Positions 34,940 through 43,658 of a stretch of 64,000 nt of DNA are shown in pieces (position 1 is the stretch's first letter; each line of letters begins with the position of its first letter). A model generated the notes under the pieces. The model was not told where the DNA came from. It worked only from the letters and a program-made list of their open reading frames with translations, and did no database searches. The DNA is from Desulfobacteraceae bacterium UBA2174 (GTDB taxonomy: Bacteria; Desulfobacterota; Desulfobacteria; Desulfobacterales; UBA2174), in contig DCWA01000019.1 of NCBI GenBank assembly GCA_002327445.1, positions 62,001-126,000 on the forward strand. The letters are read 5' to 3'. Both the position numbers and the translations under genes were made by a program.

Positions 34940-35721
34940 CACAGGAAATTCTCCATGGATTTCACCCGGTGGGCGAGGCCCTGCGGGCCGGCCGGCGGCG
35001 GGTGGAGGCCATTCTGGTGAGCGATCGGCGCGGCGACCGCCGCCTGGAAGCCTTGATCGCCGAGGCCGAAACCCGGCAAATCCCGGTGCGGCGCCTCCCC
35101 CAAGCCGAGTTGACCAACCTGGCGGGGCCGCATCATCAGGGGGTGGCCGCTCGGGTGGGGCCCTTGGCGGTCCTGGATCTTGACGGCCTCTGCAGCGCCC
35201 TGGGCGACGGGACTTGCCCGCCATGGATTTTGGTGCTGGACGGGGTGGTGGACCCTCAGAACCTCGGCGCCTTGGTACGCACCGCCGTCTGCGCCGACAT
35301 GGGCGCCGTGGTGCTGCCCAAGGATCGCTCGGCCCGTCCCGGACCAGCGGTTTCCAGAGCCTCGGCCGGAGCCCTGGAGCATGTCCGTCTGGCGGTGGTG
35401 CCGAATATCGTGGCGGCGCTCCAGGCCCTCAAGCCGTTGGGGTTGTGGGTTGCCGGATTGGACCGGAACGAGGGCCGGCCGCTGTTCGCCAGCGATCTTT
35501 CCGGCCCCTTGGCCATCGTGGTGGGCGCCGAGGGCAAGGGAATCCGCCCCCTGGTGCGCCGGCATTGCGATTTCCTGGTGGCCGTTCCCCAAACCGGCCC
35601 CATCGATTCCCTTAACGCCTCGGTGGCCGGTGCCGTGGTGATTTATGAAAGCTGGCGCCAACGGCACCCGGCGTCCGGGATGCCGAACGAGGTGGGGAAG
35701 CCCTCCGGATCGATCGGATGA
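34936..35721 (+). CDS. rlmB: 23S rRNA 2'-O-ribose methyltransferase, SpoU family (RlmB-like)
   Basis: A 261-residue SpoU/TrmH-type knot methyltransferase. An N-terminal substrate-binding domain (GFHPVGEALRAGRRRVEAIL) precedes the three SPOUT motifs (DGVVDPQNLGALVRTA; IVVGAEGKGIRPLV; QTGPIDSLNASVAGAVVIYE). RlmB methylates G2251; TrmH-like specificity cannot be fully excluded. It is the last gene of the Trm112-rlmB run. Confidence 0.9.
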   Translation: MTQEILHGFHPVGEALRAGRRRVEAILVSDRRGDRRLEALIAEAETRQIPVRRLPQAELTNLAGPHHQGVAARVGPLAVLDLDGLCSALGDGTCPPWILVLDGVVDPQNLGALVRTAVCADMGAVVLPKDRSARPGPAVSRASAGALEHVRLAVVPNIVAALQALKPLGLWVAGLDRNEGRPLFASDLSGPLAIVVGAEGKGIRPLVRRHCDFLVAVPQTGPIDSLNASVAGAVVIYESWRQRHPASGMPNEVGKPSGSIG

Positions 35722-35724
35722 AAT

Positions 35725-35750
35725 CAGGCCAGGCGGGTTTCAATGGCCTG
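35725..35750 (+). terminator. Weak hairpin after rlmB
   Basis: CAGGCCA (35725-35731) and TGGCCTG (35744-35750) form a 7-bp stem three bases after the rlmB stop. No T-run follows, so the assignment is tentative. Confidence 0.35.
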
Positions 35751-35789
35751 TCAGAATTGAAGTAACCACATGAAGATACGGGAGAAGTG

Positions 35790-37013
35790 ATGCAACTGCC
35801 CGCAAAGATGACCATGGGTTCCGACGGCCGCCTGCGCGTACCGGATCGGCCGATCATTCCTTTTATCGAAGGCGACGGCATCGGACCGGACATCTGGCGA
35901 GCCGCTGTCTTGGTTCTGGACGCCGCCGTGGCCAAAGCCTTCGGCGGGAAACGGGCCATTTCCTGGCTGCCATTGGCGGTGGGGGAGGCGGCTGCGGCCG
36001 CCGGCGGGGAGGTGCTGCCGGAAAGCGCCCTGGAGGCCATTCGCGAGCATCGGGTGGCGATCAAGGGACCCCTGACCACACCGGTGGGCAAGGGGATGCG
36101 CAGCATCAACGTGGCCATCCGCCAGCGCCTCGACCTCTACGCCTGCGTGCGCCCCGTGCGCTACATGCCGTCGGTGCCCAGCCCGATGAAGCACCCGGAA
36201 GGCATCGACATGGTGGTGTTCCGGGAAAACACCGAGGATCTGTACGCCGGCATCGAGTGGCCGGCGGGCAGCGCCGAGGCCGGCAAACTGGAGACCTTCC
36301 TGCGCGAGCAGATGGGCGTGAGCCTGCCCTCGGGAGCCGGGATCGGCATCAAGCCCATCAGCCGGGACAACACCCGGCGCCTGGTGGCCCGCGCCATCGC
36401 CTATGCCCTCGACCACCGCCTGCCCAGCGTCACCCTGATGCACAAGGGCAACATCATGAAATTCACCGAGGGGGCCTTTCGGACCTGGGGCTACGAGGTG
36501 GCGGCGGAAAAATTCGCCGATCGTACCATCACCGAGGCCGAGGTGACGCGCTCGCACGGCGGTCGGGCGCCGGAAGACAAGGTGGTGATCAAGGACCGCA
36601 TCGCCGACATGTTGTTTCAGCAGGTGCTGCTGCGGCCGGAGGACTACCACGTGATCGCCACGCCGAATCTGAACGGCGATTACCTCTCCGACGCCCTGGC
36701 AGCCCAGGTGGGCGGATTGGGCATGGCGCCGGGCGCCAATATCGGCGATACGTGCGCCGTATTCGAAGCGACCCACGGTTCGGCGCCCAAGTATGCCGGC
36801 CTGGACAAGGTCAACCCCGGTTCGCTGATCCTTTCCGGGGCCATGATGCTCGATCACATCGGCTGGCAGGAGGCGGCGGAGCTGGTACGCCGGGCGTTGC
36901 AGGCCACCATCGTCCAAAAGACGGTCACCTACGATCTGGCCCGCCAGATTCCGGGGGCGCGGGAGGTATCCTGCTCGGTTTTTGCCCGGGCCGTGGTGGC
37001 CAACATGGAATGA
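35790..37013 (+). CDS. icd: NADP-dependent isocitrate dehydrogenase
   Basis: A 407-residue TCA-cycle enzyme close to the E. coli type (416 residues). It has the substrate loop VGKGMRSINVAIRQ with the regulatory Ser, ENTEDLYAGIEW and the NADP-preference segment HGSAPKYAG. A GTG precedes the ATG; I use the ATG at 35790 because GGGAG lies at correct spacing. It fits an organism running complete oxidation or biosynthetic TCA reactions. Confidence 0.93.
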   Translation: MQLPAKMTMGSDGRLRVPDRPIIPFIEGDGIGPDIWRAAVLVLDAAVAKAFGGKRAISWLPLAVGEAAAAAGGEVLPESALEAIREHRVAIKGPLTTPVGKGMRSINVAIRQRLDLYACVRPVRYMPSVPSPMKHPEGIDMVVFRENTEDLYAGIEWPAGSAEAGKLETFLREQMGVSLPSGAGIGIKPISRDNTRRLVARAIAYALDHRLPSVTLMHKGNIMKFTEGAFRTWGYEVAAEKFADRTITEAEVTRSHGGRAPEDKVVIKDRIADMLFQQVLLRPEDYHVIATPNLNGDYLSDALAAQVGGLGMAPGANIGDTCAVFEATHGSAPKYAGLDKVNPGSLILSGAMMLDHIGWQEAAELVRRALQATIVQKTVTYDLARQIPGAREVSCSVFARAVVANME

Positions 37014-37020
37014 GACGGTC

Positions 37021-37833
37021 ATGCCCGGATGCGTGGGGGAATCCCGGAGCCGACCCTCGAGGCATCGGTGGTGGCGGTGGGGCCGGGCGCTGCTGGACGC
37101 CCTGCTGCCGCTGCGCTGCTCCGCCTGTGGCGCCTGGCTCGATGCGGTGGTGGAAACTGGCCATGCGGCGCAAGATCCCCTGGCGCGGGTGCTGTGCACC
37201 GACTGCCGGGCGGCCTTGCGGTTGATCGACGGGCCGATCTGCCCGCGCTGCGGTCTGCCCTTCGCATCCGGTGAAGGCAGCGACCACCTGTGCGGCGCCT
37301 GCCTCGCCCACGCGCCGGCCTATGCCATGGCCCGATCGGCGGGAATCTATGGTCCGCCGCTCAAGACCCTGATCCACCGACTCAAATACGACGGGCAGCT
37401 CCGGGTGGCCCGGCCGCTGGGAGACATGCTGTGGGGCGCCTTCCTGCGCGGCTGGGGGGATCGGTCAGTGGATCTCATCATCCCGGTGCCGCTGCACCGG
37501 CGGCGGCTGAGGGAGCGCGGTTTCAACCAGGTGCGGGCCATGATGCGATCCTGGCCCTGCCTCGACCGGAAGCCGCGATCGACGTCCATTGACGGCGGCG
37601 TTTTGGTGCGCGCGCGCCATACCGCCTCCCAGGCCGGATTGGACCGGAAAGAGCGGCAGCGGAACATGCGCGCGGCCTTCCGGGTGGACCGCCCCGCGGC
37701 GGTGATAGGACGTTCGGTGCTGATCGTCGACGATGTCATGACCACCGGCGCCACGGTGGCCGCCTGCGCCGAGGCATTGAAAAGTAGCGGCGCGCGGCGG
37801 GTGGATGTACTGACCCTGGCCCGGGCGCTTTAG
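37021..37833 (+). CDS. ComF-family phosphoribosyltransferase-like protein
   Basis: A 270-residue protein with a zinc-ribbon part (CSACGAWL, CTDC, CPRCGLPF, CGAC) and a type I PRTase domain with the PRPP loop VLIVDDVMTTGAT. It is related to ComFC/GntX, implicated in DNA uptake and recombination in naturally competent species. The ATG at 37021 follows the icd stop by seven bases. Confidence 0.88.
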   Translation: MPGCVGESRSRPSRHRWWRWGRALLDALLPLRCSACGAWLDAVVETGHAAQDPLARVLCTDCRAALRLIDGPICPRCGLPFASGEGSDHLCGACLAHAPAYAMARSAGIYGPPLKTLIHRLKYDGQLRVARPLGDMLWGAFLRGWGDRSVDLIIPVPLHRRRLRERGFNQVRAMMRSWPCLDRKPRSTSIDGGVLVRARHTASQAGLDRKERQRNMRAAFRVDRPAAVIGRSVLIVDDVMTTGATVAACAEALKSSGARRVDVLTLARAL

Positions 37834-37884
37834 TTGGCGCCATCAATCGAAAACCGGCAAGACGGATGCGGAGGGAATGGTTTC

Positions 37885-38538
37885 ATGGATGCAAATGCCA
37901 CCGATTATTCCCAATGGCTTTGGGAGAAGTTGGGTCACCGCTGCGTCGAAAACCTCGGCAAGCACGGGTTCAACGCCCGTCTGGTGGATGACACCGACAC
38001 GGCCCTGGATTGGATCCTGGAGTTGGCCGGCCACTTCGACAGCTTCGGCTTCGGCGGATCGGAGACGGTTCGCCGGCTCGGCCTCATCGAGCGGCTCCAA
38101 CAGATGGGCAAGACGATCTATGACCACTGGCGGCCGGGGTTGAGCTCCGAAGAAATGAACGCATTGCGGCTGGCCCAGGGGCGCGCGGATTGTTTCCTGT
38201 GCAGCGCCAACGCCGTTTCCCTGACCGGTGAGATCGTCAATGTCGACGGGGCGGGCAACCGCACGGCCGCCATGAGCTTCGGCCCGCGACAGGTGGTGAT
38301 CGTCGCCGGGATGAACAAGGTGGCCCGGGACCTGAACGCCGCCCTGCAGCGCGTGCAGGAAATAGCCGCACCGATGCGGGCGCGGAGCCTCAACATGCCC
38401 ACCCCCTGCGCCGAGACCGGCGTCTGCACCGATTGCAACGCCCCCCAGCGCATCTGCCGCATCACCACCATACTGCACCGCTGCCCCATGACGACCCCGG
38501 TGGCTGTCGTCCTGGTGCGCCAATCCCTTGGATTTTAA
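37885..38538 (+). CDS. LUD-domain protein (LutC/DUF162-like)
   Basis: A 217-residue protein of the lactate-utilisation (LUD) family: FDSFGFGGSETVRRLGL, the ALRLAQGRADCFLCSANAVS stretch and a C-terminal Cys-rich motif (ETGVCTDCNAPQRICR). Single-domain members often have no known substrate. Start at 37885 is chosen because the upstream extension lacks family similarity. It is not next to lutA or lutB. Confidence 0.85.
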   Translation: MDANATDYSQWLWEKLGHRCVENLGKHGFNARLVDDTDTALDWILELAGHFDSFGFGGSETVRRLGLIERLQQMGKTIYDHWRPGLSSEEMNALRLAQGRADCFLCSANAVSLTGEIVNVDGAGNRTAAMSFGPRQVVIVAGMNKVARDLNAALQRVQEIAAPMRARSLNMPTPCAETGVCTDCNAPQRICRITTILHRCPMTTPVAVVLVRQSLGF

Positions 38539-38575
38539 CGTGATCGCCGGTCTTCCCGGGCCGGCGACAGCTCCT

Positions 38576-38592
38576 GGTCCAGCACCTGGACC
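38576..38592 (+). terminator. Hairpins downstream of the LUD gene
   Basis: GGTCCAG (38576-38582) and CTGGACC (38586-38592) form a 7-bp stem. A second stem (CGCCGG/CCGGCG, 38545-38566) sits directly after the stop. Neither has a T-run. Confidence 0.35.
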
Positions 38593-38653
38593 GGGGCGGC
38601 CGCCATGGCCGCGTCGGTTTTGCGCGGCGTGAGCCCGTCTATTCGGCGCCGCC

Positions 38654-38682
38654 TTGACATCCACCGGTCGATGACATAATTA
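38654..38682 (+). promoter_or_regulatory. Sigma-70 promoter of the EF-G paralogue
   Basis: A perfect TTGACA (38654-38659) followed by CATAAT (38675-38680, spacer 15) or TAATTA (38677-38682, spacer 17), about 80-100 bases before the start codon. Confidence 0.5.
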
Positions 38683-38763
38683 ATTTCGCTCCAATCATTC
38701 GAATTTCGGCAACTTTTTCACCAGGGAAAGCGCCGCCCGGCCAACGGTGCGGCGAGAGGACCC

Positions 38764-40797
38764 ATGAGCGATCGCACCCGGATTCACAACATCCGCAACA
38801 TCGGGATCATGGCCCACATCGACGCGGGCAAGACCACCGTCACCGAGCGGATTCTCTACTACACCGGCAAGACCTACAAGATGGGCGAGGTGCACGACGG
38901 AGCTGCGGTGATGGACTGGATGCCTGACGAACAGGAGCGCGGGATCACCATTACCTCGGCGGTGACCACCTGCCAGTGGAAAGGGCGGGAGATCCAGTTG
39001 ATCGACACCCCGGGGCATGTGGATTTCACCATCGAGGTGGAACGCTCGCTGCGGGTGCTGGACGGGGCCATCGGGGTATTTTGCGCCGTGGGCGGCGTCG
39101 AACCCCAGTCCGAGACGGTGTGGCGCCAAGCGGACAAGTACCGGGTGCCCAAGATCGCCTTCGTCAACAAGATGGACCGCATCGGAGCCGACTTCTTTCG
39201 CACCGTGGACATGATCGAGCGGCGCTTGCACGCCCATCCGCTGGTGGTGCAACTGCCCATCGGAAGCGAAGAGAAGTTCGCCGGCGTCATCGACCTGATT
39301 CGCATGCGCGCCATCTACTGGGAAGACGACTCCCTCGGCCAGACTTTTGTCGAGGAGGAACTCGCGCCGGAGCTGGCCGAGATGGCGGCGCCCTATCGCG
39401 AAAGACTTGTCGAAGCCCTCGCCGACCACGACGACCGGATCATGGAGGCCTTTCTCGCGGAGGCTCCCGTGGATGCCGACCTGCTGACAGCCGCCATCCG
39501 GCGGGCCACCATCGGACTGAAGCTGGTGCCGGTGCTCTGCGGGAGCGCCCTGCGCAACAAGGGCATCCAGCCGCTGCTGGACGCCATCGTGGAGTATCTG
39601 CCCAGTCCGGCCGACATTCCGCCGATCCAGGGCGTCCATCCGGAGACCGGGGAGCCGGTCGCCTGCCCGCCCAAGGATTCGGCCCCCTTGGCGGCACTGG
39701 TTTTCAAAGTCTCCATGATGGAGGGCAGGCGCCTGTCTTTCGTTCGGGTCTACAGCGGCACGCTCAGCGCCAAGGACGAGGTGTATTGCCCATCGCGCAA
39801 GGTCAAGGAGAAGCTCTCACGGCTGCTCAAGATGCATGCCAACAAGCGCGATCGGATCGAAACGGCGGGCGCCGGCAGCATCGTGGGCGTCATGGGATTG
39901 AAGGTCGGTTCCACCGGGGATACCCTCTGCCAGGCGGATCGCCCCGTACTGCTGGAGAACATCGAGGTCTACGAACCGGTGATCAGCCTTGCCGTGGAGC
40001 CCAAGACCCATGCCGACCAGGAAAAGATGGACCAGGTGCTCGAAAAACTGCTCGCCGAGGACCCGACCCTTCGGGTGCGCCGGGACCCGGATACCGGGCA
40101 GACGATCCTGTCCGGAATGGGAGAGCTGCACCTGGAGATCGTCGTCAACCGGATGCAGCGGGAATTCTTGACCCGGGTCAACGTGGGCAAGCCCCAGGTG
40201 GTCTACCGCGAGACGGTGGGCCAGACGGCCGAGGCCGAAGCGGTGTTCGACAAGGAGGTCTCCGGCCAGCGGCACTACGGCCGGGTGCGCCTGCGACTGT
40301 CTCCCCTGGCCCGGGGAGAAGGTATCCAGTTCGCCAACCAGGCGCCCGTGGAAGAGGTTCCCGCCGAATTTCTGGCGATGGTGGAAAAGGGCGTCCGGGA
40401 GTCTTTCGAAACCGGCCCGCTGATGGGGTATCCGGTGGTGGATGTGCGGGCGGTGGTACTGGGAGGTGGTTGCCACGAGGGACAGGGATCGGAACTGGCT
40501 TTTGCCGTGGCGGCGGCCCAGGCCTGCAATCAAGCCATGGCCGCGGCGGCCCCCTTCCTGTTGGATCCCGTCATGGCGGTGGAGGTCTTTGTCCCCGAAA
40601 CCCTGATCGGCGAGGTCATCGGGGACCTCAATGCCCGGGGAGGAAAAATCGAGGCCATCGAACACCGCACCGGCGCCCAGATCATCCGGGCCGAAGTGCC
40701 TTTGGCCAAGATGTTTGGCTATTCCACCGATTTGCGCTCTGCCACCCAGGGCCGCGGCACCTTCACCATGCAGTTTTCCCGTTTCGACCGGGTCTGA
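38764..40797 (+). CDS. Elongation factor G paralogue
   Basis: A 677-residue translational GTPase. It has G1 AHIDAGKTT, switch II DTPGHVDF, G4 NKMD and EF-G domains II-V (YRETVGQTAEAEAVFDKEVS; VFVPETLIGEVIGDLNARGG). It stands alone with its own promoter rather than with rpsL, rpsG and tuf, so it may be a second EF-G (EF-G2-like or recycling form), or the organism's only EF-G displaced from the str operon. The domain order and length are normal, and nothing is missing. Confidence 0.93.
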   Translation: MSDRTRIHNIRNIGIMAHIDAGKTTVTERILYYTGKTYKMGEVHDGAAVMDWMPDEQERGITITSAVTTCQWKGREIQLIDTPGHVDFTIEVERSLRVLDGAIGVFCAVGGVEPQSETVWRQADKYRVPKIAFVNKMDRIGADFFRTVDMIERRLHAHPLVVQLPIGSEEKFAGVIDLIRMRAIYWEDDSLGQTFVEEELAPELAEMAAPYRERLVEALADHDDRIMEAFLAEAPVDADLLTAAIRRATIGLKLVPVLCGSALRNKGIQPLLDAIVEYLPSPADIPPIQGVHPETGEPVACPPKDSAPLAALVFKVSMMEGRRLSFVRVYSGTLSAKDEVYCPSRKVKEKLSRLLKMHANKRDRIETAGAGSIVGVMGLKVGSTGDTLCQADRPVLLENIEVYEPVISLAVEPKTHADQEKMDQVLEKLLAEDPTLRVRRDPDTGQTILSGMGELHLEIVVNRMQREFLTRVNVGKPQVVYRETVGQTAEAEAVFDKEVSGQRHYGRVRLRLSPLARGEGIQFANQAPVEEVPAEFLAMVEKGVRESFETGPLMGYPVVDVRAVVLGGGCHEGQGSELAFAVAAAQACNQAMAAAAPFLLDPVMAVEVFVPETLIGEVIGDLNARGGKIEAIEHRTGAQIIRAEVPLAKMFGYSTDLRSATQGRGTFTMQFSRFDRV

Positions 40798-40798
40798 T

Positions 40799-40824
40799 CC
40801 GGGCCAGCGGCCGTGCTGGCCCGG
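40799..40824. terminator. Bidirectional hairpin between EF-G and serC
   Basis: CCGGGCCAGC (40799-40808) and GCTGGCCCGG (40815-40824) form a perfect 10-bp stem with a 6-base loop, placed between convergent stops. There is no strong T-run. Confidence 0.6.
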
Positions 40825-40833
40825 AAAGGCGGA

Positions 40834-41922
40834 TCATCCGTTGCGCTTTTCGAAATCCTTCATGAAGTCCACCAACGCTTCAATCGCTTCGATGCCGGTG
40901 GCGTTGTAGATCGAGGCGCGGCAGCCGCCCACCGAGCGATGACCTTTCAAGCCGCCCATCCCCGCCGCCAGAGCCTCGGCCACGAACTTCTTTTCCAGCT
41001 CTTCGTCGGGCAAGCGGAAGGTGACGTTCATCAGCGAACGGCTGTCGGCCGCCGCCGTGCCGCGGTAAAACCCGCTCAGATCGATGGTCTGGTAGAGCAG
41101 CTTGGCCTTGCGCCGGTTGATCTCGTCCATCGCCGCCAGGCCGCCGACGGTCTCCTCCAGCCACTTGAGCACGAGTTGGACGATGTAGATGGCAAAGCAC
41201 GGCGGTGTGTTGTAGAGCGAGTTTTTCTCGGCGTAGGTGGTGTAGCGCAGCATGGTGGGCAGGCCGTCGACCTTGCGGCCGAGCAGGTCCTTGCGCACAA
41301 TCACCATGCAGATCCCCGCGGGGCCGATGTTCTTCTGAGCGCCGGCGTAGATCATGCCGATGCGTTCCATGGGCACGGGGCGGCTGAGGAAGTCGGAACT
41401 CATGTCCGCCACGATGGGCACGGCGCCGGTATCCGGGAACTCGGCCCACTGGGTTCCCTTGATGGTGTTGTTGGAAGTGAGGTGAAGATAGACCGCCGAT
41501 GGATTCAACGCCATGGACTTGGGGATATACGCGAAGTTGTCGTCTTCCGATGACGCGGCCACCGCCACTTTCTTGCCCAGCGCCTTTGCCTCCTTGATCG
41601 CCTTGGTGGCCCAGGTGCCGGTGTTGACATAGTCCGCCGGGTCATCGGGGCCGAGGAAATTCATCGGTACCATGGCGAACTGGAGGCTGGCACCGCCCTG
41701 GATGAAAAGCACTTCGTAGCGGTCGTCGAGGCCCAGCAGGCGACGGGTGCGGGCCACGGCGTCGTTGATCACGTCATCGAACCACTTGGAGCGGTGGCTG
41801 ATTTCGCAGATGCTCATGCCACTGCCATGGTAGTTGAGAAACTCGGCCCGGGCTTCTTTGAGAACGGGCAAGGGCAGGGCAGCGGGCCCGGCGTTGAAAT
41901 TGTGGATGCGCTTTTCGGCCAT
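40834..41922 (-). CDS. serC: Phosphoserine aminotransferase
   Basis: A 362-residue PLP enzyme of serine (and pyridoxine) synthesis. It begins HNFNAGPAALPLPVLKEA; the PLP-binding Lys is in GAQKNIGPAG; the C-terminus reads GLKGHRSVGGCRASIYNATG. The ATG at 41922 has GGAGG at good spacing; a longer frame is unsupported. It is a monocistronic gene convergent to EF-G. Confidence 0.95.
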   Translation of the reverse strand: MAEKRIHNFNAGPAALPLPVLKEARAEFLNYHGSGMSICEISHRSKWFDDVINDAVARTRRLLGLDDRYEVLFIQGGASLQFAMVPMNFLGPDDPADYVNTGTWATKAIKEAKALGKKVAVAASSEDDNFAYIPKSMALNPSAVYLHLTSNNTIKGTQWAEFPDTGAVPIVADMSSDFLSRPVPMERIGMIYAGAQKNIGPAGICMVIVRKDLLGRKVDGLPTMLRYTTYAEKNSLYNTPPCFAIYIVQLVLKWLEETVGGLAAMDEINRRKAKLLYQTIDLSGFYRGTAAADSRSLMNVTFRLPDEELEKKFVAEALAAGMGGLKGHRSVGGCRASIYNATGIEAIEALVDFMKDFEKRNG

Positions 41923-42170
41923 GGTATCCTCCATTGCGGTTGGTGTCCGCCGGCGGCCCGGCAAGGCGTCGACGCGGGGCACGGCAGGAAGGTGGAAATA
42001 AACGGTGCAGTCTTGAGCAAATTCCTGCTTCTTGTCAATGGTGTTTTGTTCGACGGATCCGTCGACGGGGGCACTTCATCGAGTGGGCTTGCAATGAAGG
42101 CGGGCGGCATTGACAAGTACTGGTTCGTACCCTACCTAAGGACGCATCAAATGGTGAAGGAGCAGCGCCG

Positions 42171-43475
42171 ATGAAAATCTATACCTACCCGTCCCGGGAG
42201 GCTGAAAACCGGCTCAAACAGATCGCCGGCCGCAGTCTTGCCTTTCGTCAAAAGGACCTCAACGCGGTACGCCGTATCCTGGCCGATGTCCGGCAGGAGG
42301 GCGACGCCGCCCTGATCCGGTATGTAAACCGTTTCGACGCCCCGAACCTGACGGCCGATCAATTGCGGATCGCACCCGAAGAGATCCAGGCGGCCGGCCG
42401 TCAGGTGGACCGCGCGTTCGTCCGGGCCCTGGACCGGGCGCGCCGGCAGATCGAGGCGTTTCACCGTCAGCAGGCCCCGCGCAGTTGGATCGACACCCCG
42501 CGGCCGGGGACCCTGGTGGGGCAGCTGGTGCGGCCGGTGGACGCCGCCGGGATTTACGTGCCCGGAGGCAAGGCCGGCGCCACGCCCCTGGTCTCCTCGG
42601 TGCTCATGGGGGCCGTGCCGGCCCGGATCGCCGGTGTGGAGCGGGTGGTGATGGCCACCCCGCCCAGGGCCGACGGCGGCATCGACCCGCACCTTCTGGT
42701 GGCGGCCCGGGATGTGGGGATCGACGAGATCTACCGGGTCGGCAGCGCCTGGGGGATCGCGGCCCTGGCCTACGGAACCGAAACCATCGCCAGGGTCGAA
42801 ACCATCGTCGGGCCGGGCAACATCTACGTCACCCTGGCCAAGAAACTCGTGGCCGGAACGGTAGGCATCGACATGATCGCCGGCCCCAGCGAAATCCTGG
42901 TCATCGCCGATGCGGCGGCCGACCCGGAAGCGGCCGCCGCCGATCTGCTCAGCCAGGCCGAACACGATCCGCTGGCCTCGGCGGTGCTGGTCACCAACCA
43001 TGCGCCCACGGCCCGGGCGGTGGCAGCGAGCCTCCAGCGCCAACTCCCACTCCTGCCGCGCAGCGAGATCGCCGCGGCATCCCTGAAGCATTACGGTGCC
43101 ATCCTGGTGGTTCCCGACCTGGACACCGCCCTCGACCTGGCCAATCGCATCGCCCCGGAACACCTTGAGTTGCTCGTGGCCGAACCTTTCTCCATGCTGG
43201 GGGCCATCCGCAACGCCGGCGCCGTTTTTCTCGGGGCCCATACCCCGGAGCCGGTGGGCGACTACATCGCCGGACCGAACCACGTGCTGCCCACCGCGGG
43301 GACGGCCCGCTTTTCCTCGGCGCTCTCGGTGGGCCACTTCACCAAGAAGACCAGCGTGATCCACTACAATCGGGCCGCCTTCGAGAACGAGGCGGCCGAT
43401 ATCGTGCGCCTGGCGGAGGTGGAGGGGTTGACGGCCCATGCCCGGGCGATCGAGGTGAGACTAAAGAAAAAGTGA
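42171..43475 (+). CDS. hisD: Histidinol dehydrogenase
   Basis: A 434-residue enzyme of the last two steps of histidine synthesis. Family motifs are RPVDAAGIYVPGGKA, the zinc/catalytic region LLSQAEHDPLAS and PEHLELLV with the C-terminal GHFTKKTSV. AAGGAG precedes the ATG. It is separated from other his genes. The stop codon lies within the first unit of a nonamer repeat array. Confidence 0.95.
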   Translation: MKIYTYPSREAENRLKQIAGRSLAFRQKDLNAVRRILADVRQEGDAALIRYVNRFDAPNLTADQLRIAPEEIQAAGRQVDRAFVRALDRARRQIEAFHRQQAPRSWIDTPRPGTLVGQLVRPVDAAGIYVPGGKAGATPLVSSVLMGAVPARIAGVERVVMATPPRADGGIDPHLLVAARDVGIDEIYRVGSAWGIAALAYGTETIARVETIVGPGNIYVTLAKKLVAGTVGIDMIAGPSEILVIADAAADPEAAAADLLSQAEHDPLASAVLVTNHAPTARAVAASLQRQLPLLPRSEIAAASLKHYGAILVVPDLDTALDLANRIAPEHLELLVAEPFSMLGAIRNAGAVFLGAHTPEPVGDYIAGPNHVLPTAGTARFSSALSVGHFTKKTSVIHYNRAAFENEAADIVRLAEVEGLTAHARAIEVRLKKK

Positions 43476-43624
43476 CTAAAGTTAAAAGTGACTAAAGTTG
43501 TGAGTGACTAAAGTTAATGAATTCTGGCAGTTATAAAAAATAGGTTGGAGCGCAGCGACACCGCAACTTTAGCTCACTTTAGTCACTTTAGTCACTTTAG
43601 TCACTTTAGCTCACTTTAGTCATT
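43471..43624. repeat. Nonamer-repeat palindromic element, copy A
   Basis: The left arm has three AGTGACTAAAGT units (43471-43516). The right arm has five TCACTTTAG nonamers (43574-43619). Between them is an A/T stretch and a GC-rich core, GGAGCGCAGCGACACC. The arms are mutual reverse complements, so an RNA copy would fold into a large hairpin. The first unit overlaps the hisD stop. Confidence 0.85.
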
Positions 43625-43658
43625 CGTAATTTTAAATGCGACCCTTTCCGGGGACCCC

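Noticed and set aside
42050..42065. 16-bp perfect palindrome TCGACGGATCCGTCGA before hisD
   Set aside because: Symmetric, but GC-rich and isolated; such palindromes arise by chance in this composition, and no second copy was seen.
42110..42138. TTGACA-based promoter for hisD
   Set aside because: The -35 box is perfect but no acceptable -10 sequence lies at 16-18 bases.
43471..43624. CRISPR-like array
   Set aside because: Units are nine bases without spacers and lie in opposing orientations; no cas gene is present.
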